A stretch of DNA of 64,000 bases from the NCBI RefSeq assembly GCF_024464595.1, contig NZ_JANHAW010000004.1, positions 165,363-229,362 on the forward strand. The letters are read 5' to 3'. The first letter of the stretch is position 1; each line of letters opens with the position of its first letter. Positions 51,086 through 59,293 of the stretch are shown in pieces. The notes beneath the pieces were generated by a model. The model was given only the letters and a program-made list of their open reading frames with translations, did no database searches and was not told the origin of the DNA. The position numbers and the translations under genes were made by a program. The stretch comes from Halobellus litoreus (lineage in GTDB: Archaea > Halobacteriota > Halobacteria > Halobacteriales > Haloferacaceae).

Positions 51086-51508
51086 CTACTCCGTCGGGAA
51101 GCCCAGCTGCTCGGCAATCTCCAAGGGATTGTAGTACATCCGTTCTTCCTGGACTTTGCCGTCCGCGATGACGAACTTCGACATCCCCCTGTGCTCGAAC
51201 GTGCGGCCAGTCGGGGAAAGATCATTGAATTCGCCTTCGTGCGTGCCCGTTGCCGTCCACTCAATCATGACTATCTCGTCGTCTTCGAGCAAGGCCTCGG
51301 CGGTGATGGTGAAGTCGGGGAATGCGCTCCGGAGTTCACGGACGTATGCTTCGAAGTCGTCCCGTCCGTGCACTGCGCCGCCGGGGGCGCTTGGCTCGTA
51401 GGCCACAAAGGAATCGGAGACCGAGTTTATATTGGAGTACTCTCCATGCCACAGCGCGAGGTAGTCACTCATAAGCTGTTCGTGTCTGGTAGAGACGAGT
51501 GCAGTCAT
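51086..51508 (-). CDS. SnoaL-like/ester cyclase family protein
   Basis: 140 residues of the NTF2-like fold: HEQLMSDYLALWHGEYSNIN, GRDDFEAYVRELRSAFPDFT, EDDEIVMIEWTATGTHEGEF, SPTGRTFEHRGMSKFVIADGKVQEE. This is the SnoaL/SnoaL_2 polyketide-cyclase-like group, usually small-molecule enzymes or binding proteins of undefined role. The frame is intact. No pathway genes are next to it. Confidence 0.82.
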   Translation of the reverse strand: MTALVSTRHEQLMSDYLALWHGEYSNINSVSDSFVAYEPSAPGGAVHGRDDFEAYVRELRSAFPDFTITAEALLEDDEIVMIEWTATGTHEGEFNDLSPTGRTFEHRGMSKFVIADGKVQEERMYYNPLEIAEQLGFPTE

Positions 51509-51778
51509 AGCTTGATTAACCTGATTGATCTTACGGACGGGGGAGTTTAGTAATGGAGATCGTACCGGCGCGGCACGTCCAAGTTACTGGGATGTTCCCG
51601 GCTGACTCCTCGGCGCAAACGCTCATTGGCTTGCCTGCCTTGCAAACCGAATGAACAGGGGTTACGCTTCAGTTCCAGCTATCGCTCTCTACACGTCGTC
51701 GGAGGGGCGAGACTCGCGCCTTGTACGGCAATCTGAACATCATCTGATACTGGCAGGAAACCCAGCGATCGGTTCGCA

Positions 51779-51840
51779 GTTCTCATCGACCGGCTGTTTC
51801 ACACGGTCTTATGTCTGAACAATAGGATTTCAACAGAGCC
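51779..51840 (-). repeat. Solo end of the GGCTCTGTTGAA transposon family
   Basis: On the minus strand from 51840: GGCTCTGTTGAAATCCTATT, then an AGACATA and a TGAAACAGCCGGTC match to the left end of the 59294 element over about 60 bp. No opposite end was found upstream or downstream. It is a truncated second copy. The rest of 51509-51778 shows no gene. Confidence 0.6.
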
Positions 51841-51922
51841 GGGCAACAGTATGTTGGTCACCACCAATTCCGACGACGAAATCGACAACCGGTCGCGACT
51901 TGGATTGTTTAGAACTCCCCGA

Positions 51923-52083
51923 TCAGACTCGATAGAGTGTGTGTATCGGGCCGGCACCGATATCTGCGGCAAGTTCAATACCGACGCTCGTTCTCGCAGC
52001 CCCTGAGTCTGATTTAGCAACGACGGTCTTCATTCCACTTGTTCCGCGGATCACGACCTCCTCAGTAAACCCAATGATAATCG
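51923..52083 (-). pseudogene. Fragment resembling a RimK-associated ATP-dependent zinc protease
   Basis: The minus frame reads IIIGFTEEVVIRGTSGMKTV, then AKSDSGAARTSVGIELAADI, and stops at 51923. The KSDSGAxRTS segment resembles the DSGA[KR]TS motif of the putative zinc protease domain encoded with RimK-like ligases. Only about 50 residues remain and no start is visible. Confidence 0.45.
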
Positions 52084-52113
52084 TATTTGAATAACATTAC
52101 TACTGGTACTTGG

Positions 52114-54273
52114 ATGATAACAATGATACGTACTACCGTTAGCTCTATGCCCGAATTATCAACCGAATTGATTCGAGCAGCCAATGACGATATCGAGCGG
52201 TATCAGTACCGGGTCGAGCAGGTGATCGAAGAGACGACCGAGTGGATATTCGAAGTCGGGATGGATCGCGTTGATTCGAGACAACACGTTTTGATCGGAA
52301 CGGATTGGGAGTCGTTTCCTGAAGCCGAGATTCACCAAGAGGCTGAAACAGGAGTCGGTAGAATTGTCGCTACTGACGCGTGGTTTCCAACTGAGCAGCA
52401 ATCGATTCCGGATCTGTTAACGCGATTTGTCGAACTACTCGACGAACACGAACATTCCGAGGTTGAAGAGAACGGTGATGGGTGGGTCGTCCGCTACGAC
52501 CTTGATTCGATACCCTTACCCATTCGCGATCGGCCACATGAGTTCTTCCGGGAGGTCTTCGGCGCTCCAGGAGAAATGGTCGATCAAGAGTTTCTCACCA
52601 CTGTCGCCGAGATAACCTCGACCTTGACTGGGTCAGCCGAAATCACCATCGATCGTGACTCGATTATCCAGGAAGCACGAGTCGAACTTGACGTCGATGG
52701 CAAAAAAACCGAAACGCGATTCGGATTCGAATCGTTTGGCGCACAGATTCCCCTCTCTCCACAGGTGGAACTCGACCCTGAGGCGCCGTCGGTCACGCCT
52801 GGGTCACTGTTATTCCAGTTCGATTCCATTGGCGGATGGAGCGAAGGGAAATCCCACGCGCCGTGGGCCCAACGGACGCTCGATGCACTTGAGGCCGCGG
52901 ACATAGGGGACGCCTACAAGGATATCTATGACGATTCCTGGAGTATTGCGCCTTTTACTGAGTCCGACGCGCGCCCGCCCAGCAACCAGAAACCGTCTCG
53001 GCACGTCCATCACCCGATTGTACTCGGATCTTATTATGAGGACAGAGAAGGTGAATTTAACCCCTTCTACCGAGACTGGTTCGACAACGTTCCAGCGTTT
53101 ATCCAGACCCCGAATTTCCGACCTGGTGACTACAAGCGCTCTTATCACCATTACGGCGGGGAAGCGACAGGTCTTGAGTACAAGTTTTATTTCGAGGCCC
53201 ATGGTCCGCCACCGAGACCGAAGGGCGATCGATTCTACAGCGCTCGCGACTGGGGATTCGGCGGGAATCGGATCGACGAGAGTCTGAACAAACTCACGTT
53301 CACAGGAGCGATCCAACAGTACAACCGGTACTCGAAAGCGGGCACCCGCAACGCTCTCCTGATGATAGGGCACTTGCTGCACCTGCTACAGTATCAAGAG
53401 ATGCCCGACCACGCACAGCTGGTGCCCCACCCAGCCAGCTCGAAGACTGAAAAAGAGGCGTATCGTCTCTTCGAGTACTGCCATTTCCTCGCCACGGAAG
53501 CGGCGCTCGCCGCCTGTGCAGCCTGCTGGGCCGCATGCGGGCTGTGTATGGCAGGGGTCTTCGAAGCAACCGAGGTCGCCTGCTGGGCGGGAGCGGAAGA
53601 TGATGAGGTTGGGTACGAACGGCTGATTGGTGATGTGGAGGTGGGATCGGGCGCGGATCGACACCAGGTATGGTCACTCGACCGGGTCAGAAATAGTATC
53701 AATGCCACCAGGGTTCGTCCGGAAGCGCGAGATCCACAGTATACCTACGATCAGTTCTTCAAGGATCTGAGCGACTACGCGAAAGCCCGCGCCGAGCATT
53801 ACGATCTTGATTCCCCACTTGGCCTAGGATGGCTCAAACTCATCCCGCCGATTCCGGGCTGTGACCCGGATATCGATACTGACGACCCCGGGCAGTACGA
53901 ACCGTACCTAGAACTGACCGACGACCTAGTTCCGCGTATCGTCAGCTACAGTGCAGGCTTCCTGCAGTACTGCTACGAGGTAGTCAACCACCCCCGATCC
54001 TTGAGGACGTGGCGGTCGCGAAGGGAGTCGGCGGCTTGGAGCCCGAGGGATTCGCGGAGTTCGCTTCCACTCTGCAAGGCGGGAAGTGTGCCGCGGTTTC
54101 TGTTCGGTACTCAGCTTCCTGGCTTCAGACTGGTGACGGCCGACGGCTCGAGGTCGATACCAATGAGGTGCTCAGTCCAGATCATGAAGCCTATCTCTTC
54201 CTCCGGTTTGGGCCCCGGATTGACGGTCTGGGGTGCAAATCCGTCACCGACGACTCGCTTGAGGTCGAACTGA
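52114..54273 (+). CDS. Large protein with phospholipase-C/P1-nuclease-like helix motif, 5' part of a frameshifted gene
   Basis: Native sequence runs from about 52147 (MPELSTELIRAANDDIERYQ) to about 53997 (YCYEVVNHP); after that the frame leaves the gene. It shows no signal peptide. Residues ~430-445 read MIGHLLHLLQYQEMPDHA, similar to the GxxLHLxQDxxxPxH metal-binding motif of zinc phospholipase C and P1 nucleases. A Cys/Ala-rich hydrophobic stretch follows (AACAACWAACGLCMAGVFEA). A one-base change in a C5 run near 53991 breaks the frame, and the rest of the protein is the next entry. The start is uncertain (52114, 52123 or 52147). Confidence 0.6.
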   Translation: MITMIRTTVSSMPELSTELIRAANDDIERYQYRVEQVIEETTEWIFEVGMDRVDSRQHVLIGTDWESFPEAEIHQEAETGVGRIVATDAWFPTEQQSIPDLLTRFVELLDEHEHSEVEENGDGWVVRYDLDSIPLPIRDRPHEFFREVFGAPGEMVDQEFLTTVAEITSTLTGSAEITIDRDSIIQEARVELDVDGKKTETRFGFESFGAQIPLSPQVELDPEAPSVTPGSLLFQFDSIGGWSEGKSHAPWAQRTLDALEAADIGDAYKDIYDDSWSIAPFTESDARPPSNQKPSRHVHHPIVLGSYYEDREGEFNPFYRDWFDNVPAFIQTPNFRPGDYKRSYHHYGGEATGLEYKFYFEAHGPPPRPKGDRFYSARDWGFGGNRIDESLNKLTFTGAIQQYNRYSKAGTRNALLMIGHLLHLLQYQEMPDHAQLVPHPASSKTEKEAYRLFEYCHFLATEAALAACAACWAACGLCMAGVFEATEVACWAGAEDDEVGYERLIGDVEVGSGADRHQVWSLDRVRNSINATRVRPEARDPQYTYDQFFKDLSDYAKARAEHYDLDSPLGLGWLKLIPPIPGCDPDIDTDDPGQYEPYLELTDDLVPRIVSYSAGFLQYCYEVVNHPRSLRTWRSRRESAAWSPRDSRSSLPLCKAGSVPRFLFGTQLPGFRLVTADGSRSIPMRCSVQIMKPISSSGLGPGLTVWGANPSPTTRLRSN

Positions 54274-55241
54274 TTATGCCAGCGACGGGTGAATCAGTGG
54301 TCGTCGAGATGCAGGAAGCGACCGACGAAGATAACGAACCCTACTACTGGGGATCGTTCCAGCCCCCTATCCCCGGTCAACAGACTGAGGAACTGGATCT
54401 GACGGTTACGGCCGAGGACGCGACAGCCCATCTTGAGCGGCGCACCGAACCGGGTTCGATGCTCGATTCGAACCCAGAGATGATGGCAACTGTCGACGAA
54501 TCCGCTCTATGGGATTTTCCGTTACGGGACTACCAACCCGGAGCTGATACAAACCACACCATACGGGTCGCACCACGGATGGAGGCCGAAGCAGTGGCGA
54601 ACGACAGGTTCGAGGAAGCAGCTGCGATCCACTGCGGCATCTCTACAACGATTCTTGAGAGTCCCGACGCCGTCACGATGACGGATTCACTACATAATGC
54701 CTCGGACGAAGACTACTACGATGTTACGTTCGACGTGGACGTTTACGATCGTGAGGTGACTAACCGCCGGACTCAAGACCTCGGTGCCGGCTTGTTCGTG
54801 GAAATCCTCCCACCGACCATCGGAATTGAGATCGAAGAGACCTATGGTGCCTGTGTTGATGTGGGCATCTACGATTCAACAGAGACGGTCTTCAGGGAGG
54901 TTCCCAAAGCGGATGTCGTCGTCATCCAGAACGCAGCGACCGAATTCGAGGATCAATCTTTCTACCTCGTCGTTCGCAATCACGACTTCGCTAGCCAGGG
55001 GCCATTGTCATATTCGGTCAAAATGGAGTATCGGCCCGTGAGCGGTGTCGTGAAGGGTCGGCTCTTATATCGCTTCTGGGAAGAAACGCCGTGGGGCGAA
55101 CGAGAGGGGATATTTGTCCAGGGTGACCCACCCGAGTCGATAGTGTATCAGCGCCCAGGTGACCTAATATCGGATCTCACGCAGTATATCCCTCACCAAC
55201 TTCGGGCACTCAATATCAAGGGACGACGGGAGCATTACTGA
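54009..55241 (+). CDS. 3' part of the same frameshifted gene
   Basis: Reading back across the C run restores EVVNHPP-ILEDVAVAKGVGG, so this frame continues the preceding entry. It encodes about 410 residues with repeated beta-sandwich character (for example VSVRYSASWLQTGDGRRLEV, VEILPPTIGIEIEETYGACV, FYLVVRNHDFASQGPLSYSV), perhaps lipid- or surface-binding. The combined protein is about 1040 residues. It could be made separately from the internal ATG at 54009, but sequencing error or decay is more likely. Confidence 0.6.
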   Translation: MAVAKGVGGLEPEGFAEFASTLQGGKCAAVSVRYSASWLQTGDGRRLEVDTNEVLSPDHEAYLFLRFGPRIDGLGCKSVTDDSLEVELIMPATGESVVVEMQEATDEDNEPYYWGSFQPPIPGQQTEELDLTVTAEDATAHLERRTEPGSMLDSNPEMMATVDESALWDFPLRDYQPGADTNHTIRVAPRMEAEAVANDRFEEAAAIHCGISTTILESPDAVTMTDSLHNASDEDYYDVTFDVDVYDREVTNRRTQDLGAGLFVEILPPTIGIEIEETYGACVDVGIYDSTETVFREVPKADVVVIQNAATEFEDQSFYLVVRNHDFASQGPLSYSVKMEYRPVSGVVKGRLLYRFWEETPWGEREGIFVQGDPPESIVYQRPGDLISDLTQYIPHQLRALNIKGRREHY

Positions 55242-55412
55242 CAGGAAGCGATAGCGGCTGTAGATATCGGTCGCGCTGCCCAGCAGTTCGGCTTGAACGA
55301 GGAAGCGAGCATACTTTTTCGACGGGGTGCGGGGCGGTTCGAACAGATTGGCCTCGAAGAACGAGCAAATACCGTTCGAGAACAGCTGCGCGAACTTGAA
55401 TCTCGACCCTGA
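55242..55412 (+). pseudogene. Short coding remnant after the large gene
   Basis: In the same frame after the TGA at 55239, the sequence reads QEAIAAVDIGRAAQQFGLNE, then ASILFRRGAGRFEQIGLEER, to a stop at 55410. It resembles the end of a helical repeat protein. There is no start codon. It is either a readthrough tail or the end of another lost gene. Confidence 0.4.
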
Positions 55413-55554
55413 GTCGATGGCTATCGATATCCACGACCCACCATAGGTGCTCGAACCCAGATTGAATCGAGTCCCACTTGGCTCTCTGCGGAATCTAACC
55501 TCGTATTTAGCAACTCGTTCATAACAGGTATAGTATGATTTAAGTATATCTGTG

Positions 55555-55746
55555 CTACGTGCGTTCCCTGTACTCGATTGGGACTACCAGCATCCTGAGT
55601 AGCCGGACGAACAGGTCACCGAGTGGAGCGAGAACTGTCGCAGGTTCGCCGACTACTAGGCCCACGAGAGAGCCGAGGACAAACGCAGCACCGATCCGAT
55701 AGATAATCGGGACGCTCCGGTATCGTCTCCAGAGTGAGAGCGCCAT
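55555..55746 (-). pseudogene. N-terminal fragment of a dicarboxylate/amino acid:cation symporter
   Basis: 63 residues from ATG 55746: MALSLWRRYRSVPIIYRIGA, FVLGSLVGLVVGEPATVLAP, DLFVRLLRMLVVP, the first helices of GltP/DctA-type symporters. The native frame ends after VVPI and stops at 55555. The remaining ~350 residues are absent from the window. Confidence 0.7.
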
Positions 55747-55870
55747 ACTCAAACCCTGCGTTCGTAAGCGTCCTAATAGTTGACCGGCACTGAGTTCGTC
55801 AGCAAAATCTATGTTACAGTCTATCGAAATAAACGTAATGATTTTTCCCTTTAGTCGTGGAACCCATCCT

Positions 55871-56809
55871 ATGAGCCGGCTTATCCATACTGGTTCTCCA
55901 GAATCGGGAGGTGTTCCGAGAAGGAGGCCTGGGGGGAGAGGTCTGATGGACGAAGAGGAAGCTGATTGGGCTGGAAGCGGCGGAGGCGATACTCGGACGG
56001 CAGAAGAGGATGTCGAGGAAGCGAGCGTAGATTCGTTTACGGACAAGATTATAAAAACAATACCGACTGAAGTCGTTACCGCTTGGTTATTTATCCACGA
56101 GCTAGTAGTTGCCAGAGGGGGTAGCGTTATAAACGGTCAGGAAGCTCAGCCTGCAATCCCTGATCCGGTTTATTACTTCGTTTTGGCGTTTATGATACTA
56201 CTCTCTTTCTTTCATCTCATAATCAGGACTAGAAGCGAGCGTGATATGATTCCGTCTTCGATATTTACGGAAGCACGGTATTTTTGGCGAATGTCCTCCG
56301 TTCGAAAGCGACAAATTCTGCTTGGGACGGCCGCGTTTGTTGTATGGGTAATGTATCTCGGGGGCCCAATTGAGGACCTTTCCCTCCTCAGCGGCTGGTA
56401 TGACCAAACCGTGGGCGCGATCTTCCTTGCGACCTTTACTGTTGCAATCCCGGTTTTCATCCCCAAGGCCGAATCGCGGGGACAATTTCAGCTCTTGAAA
56501 TTCAACTTCGATGAAGGCGATCCCGACAAAGAATACATTGATTTCCTGAATAGTGGTAGTGGCGCGATTGACCTCTCCTCGTGGACAGTCAGAGTCAACG
56601 ATCGACACCAGTATGAGTTTCCATCGGGATTCGAGTTAGAGCCTGATACAACAGTCACTCTCTGGGGGGGACAGGGTGAAGACACGTCTGAAGACCTTTA
56701 CTGGGGGAGAGATACGTCCATAGGAGATGACAGACACGAAATAGTCGTGCGGCATTCGATGGGGTGGAAAGTACTGGAAAGACCAGTCCGCTCAGGGTCG
56801 CGAGACTAA
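55871..56809 (+). CDS. Membrane protein with C-terminal lamin-tail-like domain
   Basis: 312 residues from ATG 55871; a later ATG at 55946 is also possible. The N-terminal 70 residues are acidic and Gly-rich. Four hydrophobic segments follow (for example VYYFVLAFMILLSFFHLII, ILLGTAAFVVWVMYLG, AIFLATFTVAIPVFIP). The last ~100 residues read LLKFNFDEGDPDKEYIDFLN, GAIDLSSWTVRVNDRHQYEF and TVTLWGGQGEDTSEDLYWG, the pattern of a lamin-tail domain (I-D-L-S-x-W, then a V-T-L-x-x-G-x-G strand). Such domains usually sit on secreted nucleases or surface proteins. The fusion to an inner-membrane bundle is uncommon. Confidence 0.6.
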   Translation: MSRLIHTGSPESGGVPRRRPGGRGLMDEEEADWAGSGGGDTRTAEEDVEEASVDSFTDKIIKTIPTEVVTAWLFIHELVVARGGSVINGQEAQPAIPDPVYYFVLAFMILLSFFHLIIRTRSERDMIPSSIFTEARYFWRMSSVRKRQILLGTAAFVVWVMYLGGPIEDLSLLSGWYDQTVGAIFLATFTVAIPVFIPKAESRGQFQLLKFNFDEGDPDKEYIDFLNSGSGAIDLSSWTVRVNDRHQYEFPSGFELEPDTTVTLWGGQGEDTSEDLYWGRDTSIGDDRHEIVVRHSMGWKVLERPVRSGSRD

Positions 56810-56947
56810 AGCAGACGCTCTAGGACGCCAGCGCGGCGAGTGCCGCTAACCATCGTCGCCGAGGGCCCGGGCCAGCTCCTAACCCGTACTATCGTCACGT
56901 TCGGCGACCTGTGATTCCCGCCCTATGGGATTCGCAATGACGCCCTA

Positions 56948-57111
56948 TGACGTCAACAACGAGCCCACACCCGTCGCAGGCGTGGCGATCGCGCTCGCCG
57001 TCGTCGGCTCGCGGGTCTGCAGGGTGGTGCCGTAGATGCGTTGTTCGACATCGTCGCTACTGAACGCGTCCTCGAATAGGGGCGGACCATCGGCAGCGTC
57101 TGTCTCGGACA
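56948..57111 (-). pseudogene. Hybrid fragment: regulator N terminus joined to CxxC-protein sequence
   Basis: From ATG 57111 the frame reads MSETDAADGPPLFEDAFSSD, then DVEQRIYGTTLQTREPT, as in the N terminus of haloarchaeal HTH regulators. It then runs into DNA that in another frame encodes DRHACDGCGLVVDV of the CxxC protein (compare 5345 and 11803). It appears to be a recombination junction of two lost genes. The start is 92 bp downstream of dyad copy 4. Between 56810 and 56947 nothing else is seen. Confidence 0.45.
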
Positions 57112-57202
57112 TACTCGGGAGTACAGGGTGAAAGATATAGTTCTTACTTCAGGGAATAATTTCCAGATCTGGCTGGGTTGGGATCCACAGATTGACACTG
57201 GC

Positions 57203-57244
57203 TTAACCAACACCGGGTAATCAACTTATCCAGATGTTGGTTAA
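57203..57244. repeat. Long-spaced dyad, copy 4 of 4
   Basis: TTAACCAACA (57203-57212), 22 nt, TGTTGGTTAA (57235-57244). It lies 5 bp after the X2 stop, as copy 2 lies 9 bp after X1. Confidence 0.85.
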
Positions 57245-57248
57245 AACA

Positions 57249-57692
57249 TCACTCCTGGAATCGGAGCTCTCGAGCTGGTTTTACGCAGAATCTGTCTTGA
57301 GAGCCGTCAACGTCATTCTGACCTACCTCACCGCCCAGTGACGACTGGTGTGTGAGCCGGCTGACCAGCTCGTCACGAACCGTTTCACGACTGACTGTCG
57401 TTTCGTGCCGGCCGAGACGCTCGTCGAAATACCGCTTCTGGAACCGCTGGCCGGTGCCGTCGACGACAATGAACTGCGTCCGCTTCACGCCCGCAACGCT
57501 CGTCGAGACGACCTCGGCTCCGACGTCTTCGTGGGTGAGTTCCACGAGTACGCACTCGACAAAAGAGACAATGCTAGTTGGACTTCTGTTGTGCGGGATC
57601 GTCAGTTCGAGATCTGTCCACGGCTCGTCGCTCGGTTGCTCAGTTTGCTCGCCGTGAAGTCGTGATCGCTGTTGCTCGCGTTCAGAAGACAT
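57249..57692 (-). CDS. Hypothetical protein X2 (paralogue of 6083-6520)
   Basis: 147 residues from ATG 57692; a GTG six codons upstream is possible. Blocks shared with X1: WTDLELTIPHNR, VECVLVELTHEDVGAEVVST, KRTQFIVVDGTGQRFQKRYF, RETVRDELVSRLT, FCVKPARELR. Identity is moderate, so the duplication is old. The 3' flanking dyad is conserved with the gene. A GC-hairpin leader (57721-57755) precedes it. Function unknown. Confidence 0.7.
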   Translation of the reverse strand: MSSEREQQRSRLHGEQTEQPSDEPWTDLELTIPHNRSPTSIVSFVECVLVELTHEDVGAEVVSTSVAGVKRTQFIVVDGTGQRFQKRYFDERLGRHETTVSRETVRDELVSRLTHQSSLGGEVGQNDVDGSQDRFCVKPARELRFQE

Positions 57693-57720
57693 AGTTTGCT
57701 GAGTGGGCACTTACGACAGC

Positions 57721-57758
57721 CCCTCGCCCCTCTCGGGGACGACAAACCCCACCGCGAA
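57721..57758 (-). promoter_or_regulatory. GC-hairpin leader upstream of X2
   Basis: On the minus strand GGGGTTTGTCGTCCCCGAGA is followed by GGGGCGAGGGGCTGTC; CCCC and GGGG pair around GAGA. It lies 30-65 bp before the X2 start. The rest of the gap to 58311 (about 550 bp) is AT-rich with no recognisable gene. Confidence 0.4.
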
Positions 57759-58311
57759 TCGCACCAATATTTTATTAAATAGTCTGATATATCGGAAAGA
57801 CACTCTCGTTGTTTGATGGCCCTTCGGCCCCGAGAGAGCCAGCGGCGTTTGTACCGGTATACCCTATCCTTCCTTTGGACTATTCTGGAGGTACAGTGAG
57901 CCATTAAACGGCTTCAAATTACTTAAGAAAGGCATCGGGCACTTCTAAGACACTAATAATGACCTCGACGAGATAGAAAGATTCGGTGTGGGAAAAATTG
58001 TGCTTGACGATGGGGTGAAACCTGTAGAAACAGGCAGATAGCGGTATATCTAGATGGAAATCAGATGGTGTCGAGTCTTACTGAATGGCGGCTCGGATAG
58101 TGTTGCTGTTGGCGATATACCTATAGCTGCCGAAATCGTGGAATTCAGGGCTTAGAAAGTGAATGACGGGGACTCCATCCACGTCGGACAGGCTCGTCTA
58201 TCTACATATTTTGTATCTGGCAATTCCCTGTGGAAAGCCGTAACAAGTAGACACTTTGGACTTGCCGATGTCTTCCCACATTCTGTGAACGAATCTCGGT
58301 GTATGTTTGTC

Positions 58312-58725
58312 TCAATCGTAGTAGTTCAGCCGCTTAACCACTTCCGCGAAGGCGACGTTCTTGCGTACATCCGTTATTTCGATGGTGACTCGCTCACCTT
58401 GCTCGGTATCCGGAACGATGACGACGAAACCACGCTCGACACGGGTAAGACCGTCACCTTGGTCGCCAAGGTCTTCGATCTCGACGGTACGAGTCTCACC
58501 TTCTTCGACTGGTGGCACTGGGGAGTTGAATTCGCTTTTTGATTCGGTTTCGGTTTGCTCGGTTTCATCAGTTGATGGTGACGAAAGGAGCGCTACACGG
58601 TACGTTTCGCCGTGCTGTAGTTCACCAGTGTAAACCTCTTCGTCGGGCACTTCAAGTACATACGAGCTGTCTCGTTCCTCGACAGTAGCTGAAAACAAAC
58701 TCCGGAGTTGATCAGGTATTTCCAT
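58312..58725 (-). CDS. TRAM-domain RNA-binding protein
   Basis: 137 residues from ATG 58725 (MEIPDQLRSLFSATVEERDS). A first small part (YVLEVPDEEVYTGELQHGETYRVALL) is followed by a linker. The C-terminal TRAM domain reads GETRTVEIEDLGDQGDGLTRVERGFVVIVPDTEQGERVTIEITDVRKNVAFAEVV. It matches stand-alone TRAM proteins of haloarchaea, which act as RNA chaperones in cold or stress responses. The frame is intact. Confidence 0.9.
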   Translation of the reverse strand: MEIPDQLRSLFSATVEERDSSYVLEVPDEEVYTGELQHGETYRVALLSSPSTDETEQTETESKSEFNSPVPPVEEGETRTVEIEDLGDQGDGLTRVERGFVVIVPDTEQGERVTIEITDVRKNVAFAEVVKRLNYYD

Positions 58726-58772
58726 CGGTAGTGTCTTACACAACAGACGCGACAAAGAACACTTGGGGTCTG

Positions 58773-58934
58773 TCACCCGGATTCTTCCGGTGCAACAACG
58801 TCTTCGCACGCTGGACACTCGGCCCACACGCCATCAGTTCCGTCATTCTTTTCGTACTCGACGAGGAGCCACGTTTCTGGAATTCGCTCGCCACAATCCG
58901 GACATCGGCCGAGTATCGCTTCATCACTGTTCAT
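58773..58934 (-). CDS. Small zinc protein (DUF7837-like)
   Basis: 53 residues from ATG 58934: MNSDEAILGRCPDCGERIPE, then EYEKNDGTDGVWAECPACED, a CPDCG/CPACE zinc ribbon. It lies 47 bp upstream of the TRAM gene on the same strand. Micro-proteins of this type are abundant in haloarchaea. Confidence 0.65.
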   Translation of the reverse strand: MNSDEAILGRCPDCGERIPETWLLVEYEKNDGTDGVWAECPACEDVVAPEESG

Positions 58935-59089
58935 ATAAAGAGTGGAAAAAGTGTGTAACTGGGTTCCCGATTGAATATTCAGCTTCCTCAAACGTAAGGC
59001 TTCGGTGGATTGGTCACCGTGTGTGAAGGTTCTAATAGAATGGACGAGGCAAAATGATTAACTCGCTATCTCCTGTAGTTCAGCGGACA

Positions 59090-59245
59090 ATGGGGGTCCG
59101 AACAGTTTTTACTCGCCTACTCTCCCGTGGCGGACCAACCTTGGTAGTTGAATGCCGCCACTGTGGGAGAAACGTGTCACTGAAGGTCGAAGAGTGTCCG
59201 GACTGTGGAGCGACTGAGTTCTCTCGGTACGAGATCCCAGGATAG
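59090..59245 (+). CDS. Small zinc-ribbon protein
   Basis: 51 residues from ATG 59090: MGVRTVFTRLLSRGGPTLVV, then CRHCGRNVSLKVEECPDCGA and TEFSRYEI. The CRHCG...CPDCG pairs form a rubredoxin-like knuckle. An upstream in-frame ATG at 59054 is less family-like. The product is a haloarchaeal zinc micro-protein of unknown role. Confidence 0.65.
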   Translation: MGVRTVFTRLLSRGGPTLVVECRHCGRNVSLKVEECPDCGATEFSRYEIPG

Positions 59246-59293
59246 CTCCTCGCAGTATGCGTTAGCCACTTCACCTACCCATTAGGCTTGGTC

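Noticed and set aside
57760..58311. Possible gene in the AT-rich gap (for example a short frame near 58053)
   Set aside because: Only frames under 40 codons without haloarchaeal acidic composition or a recognisable start.
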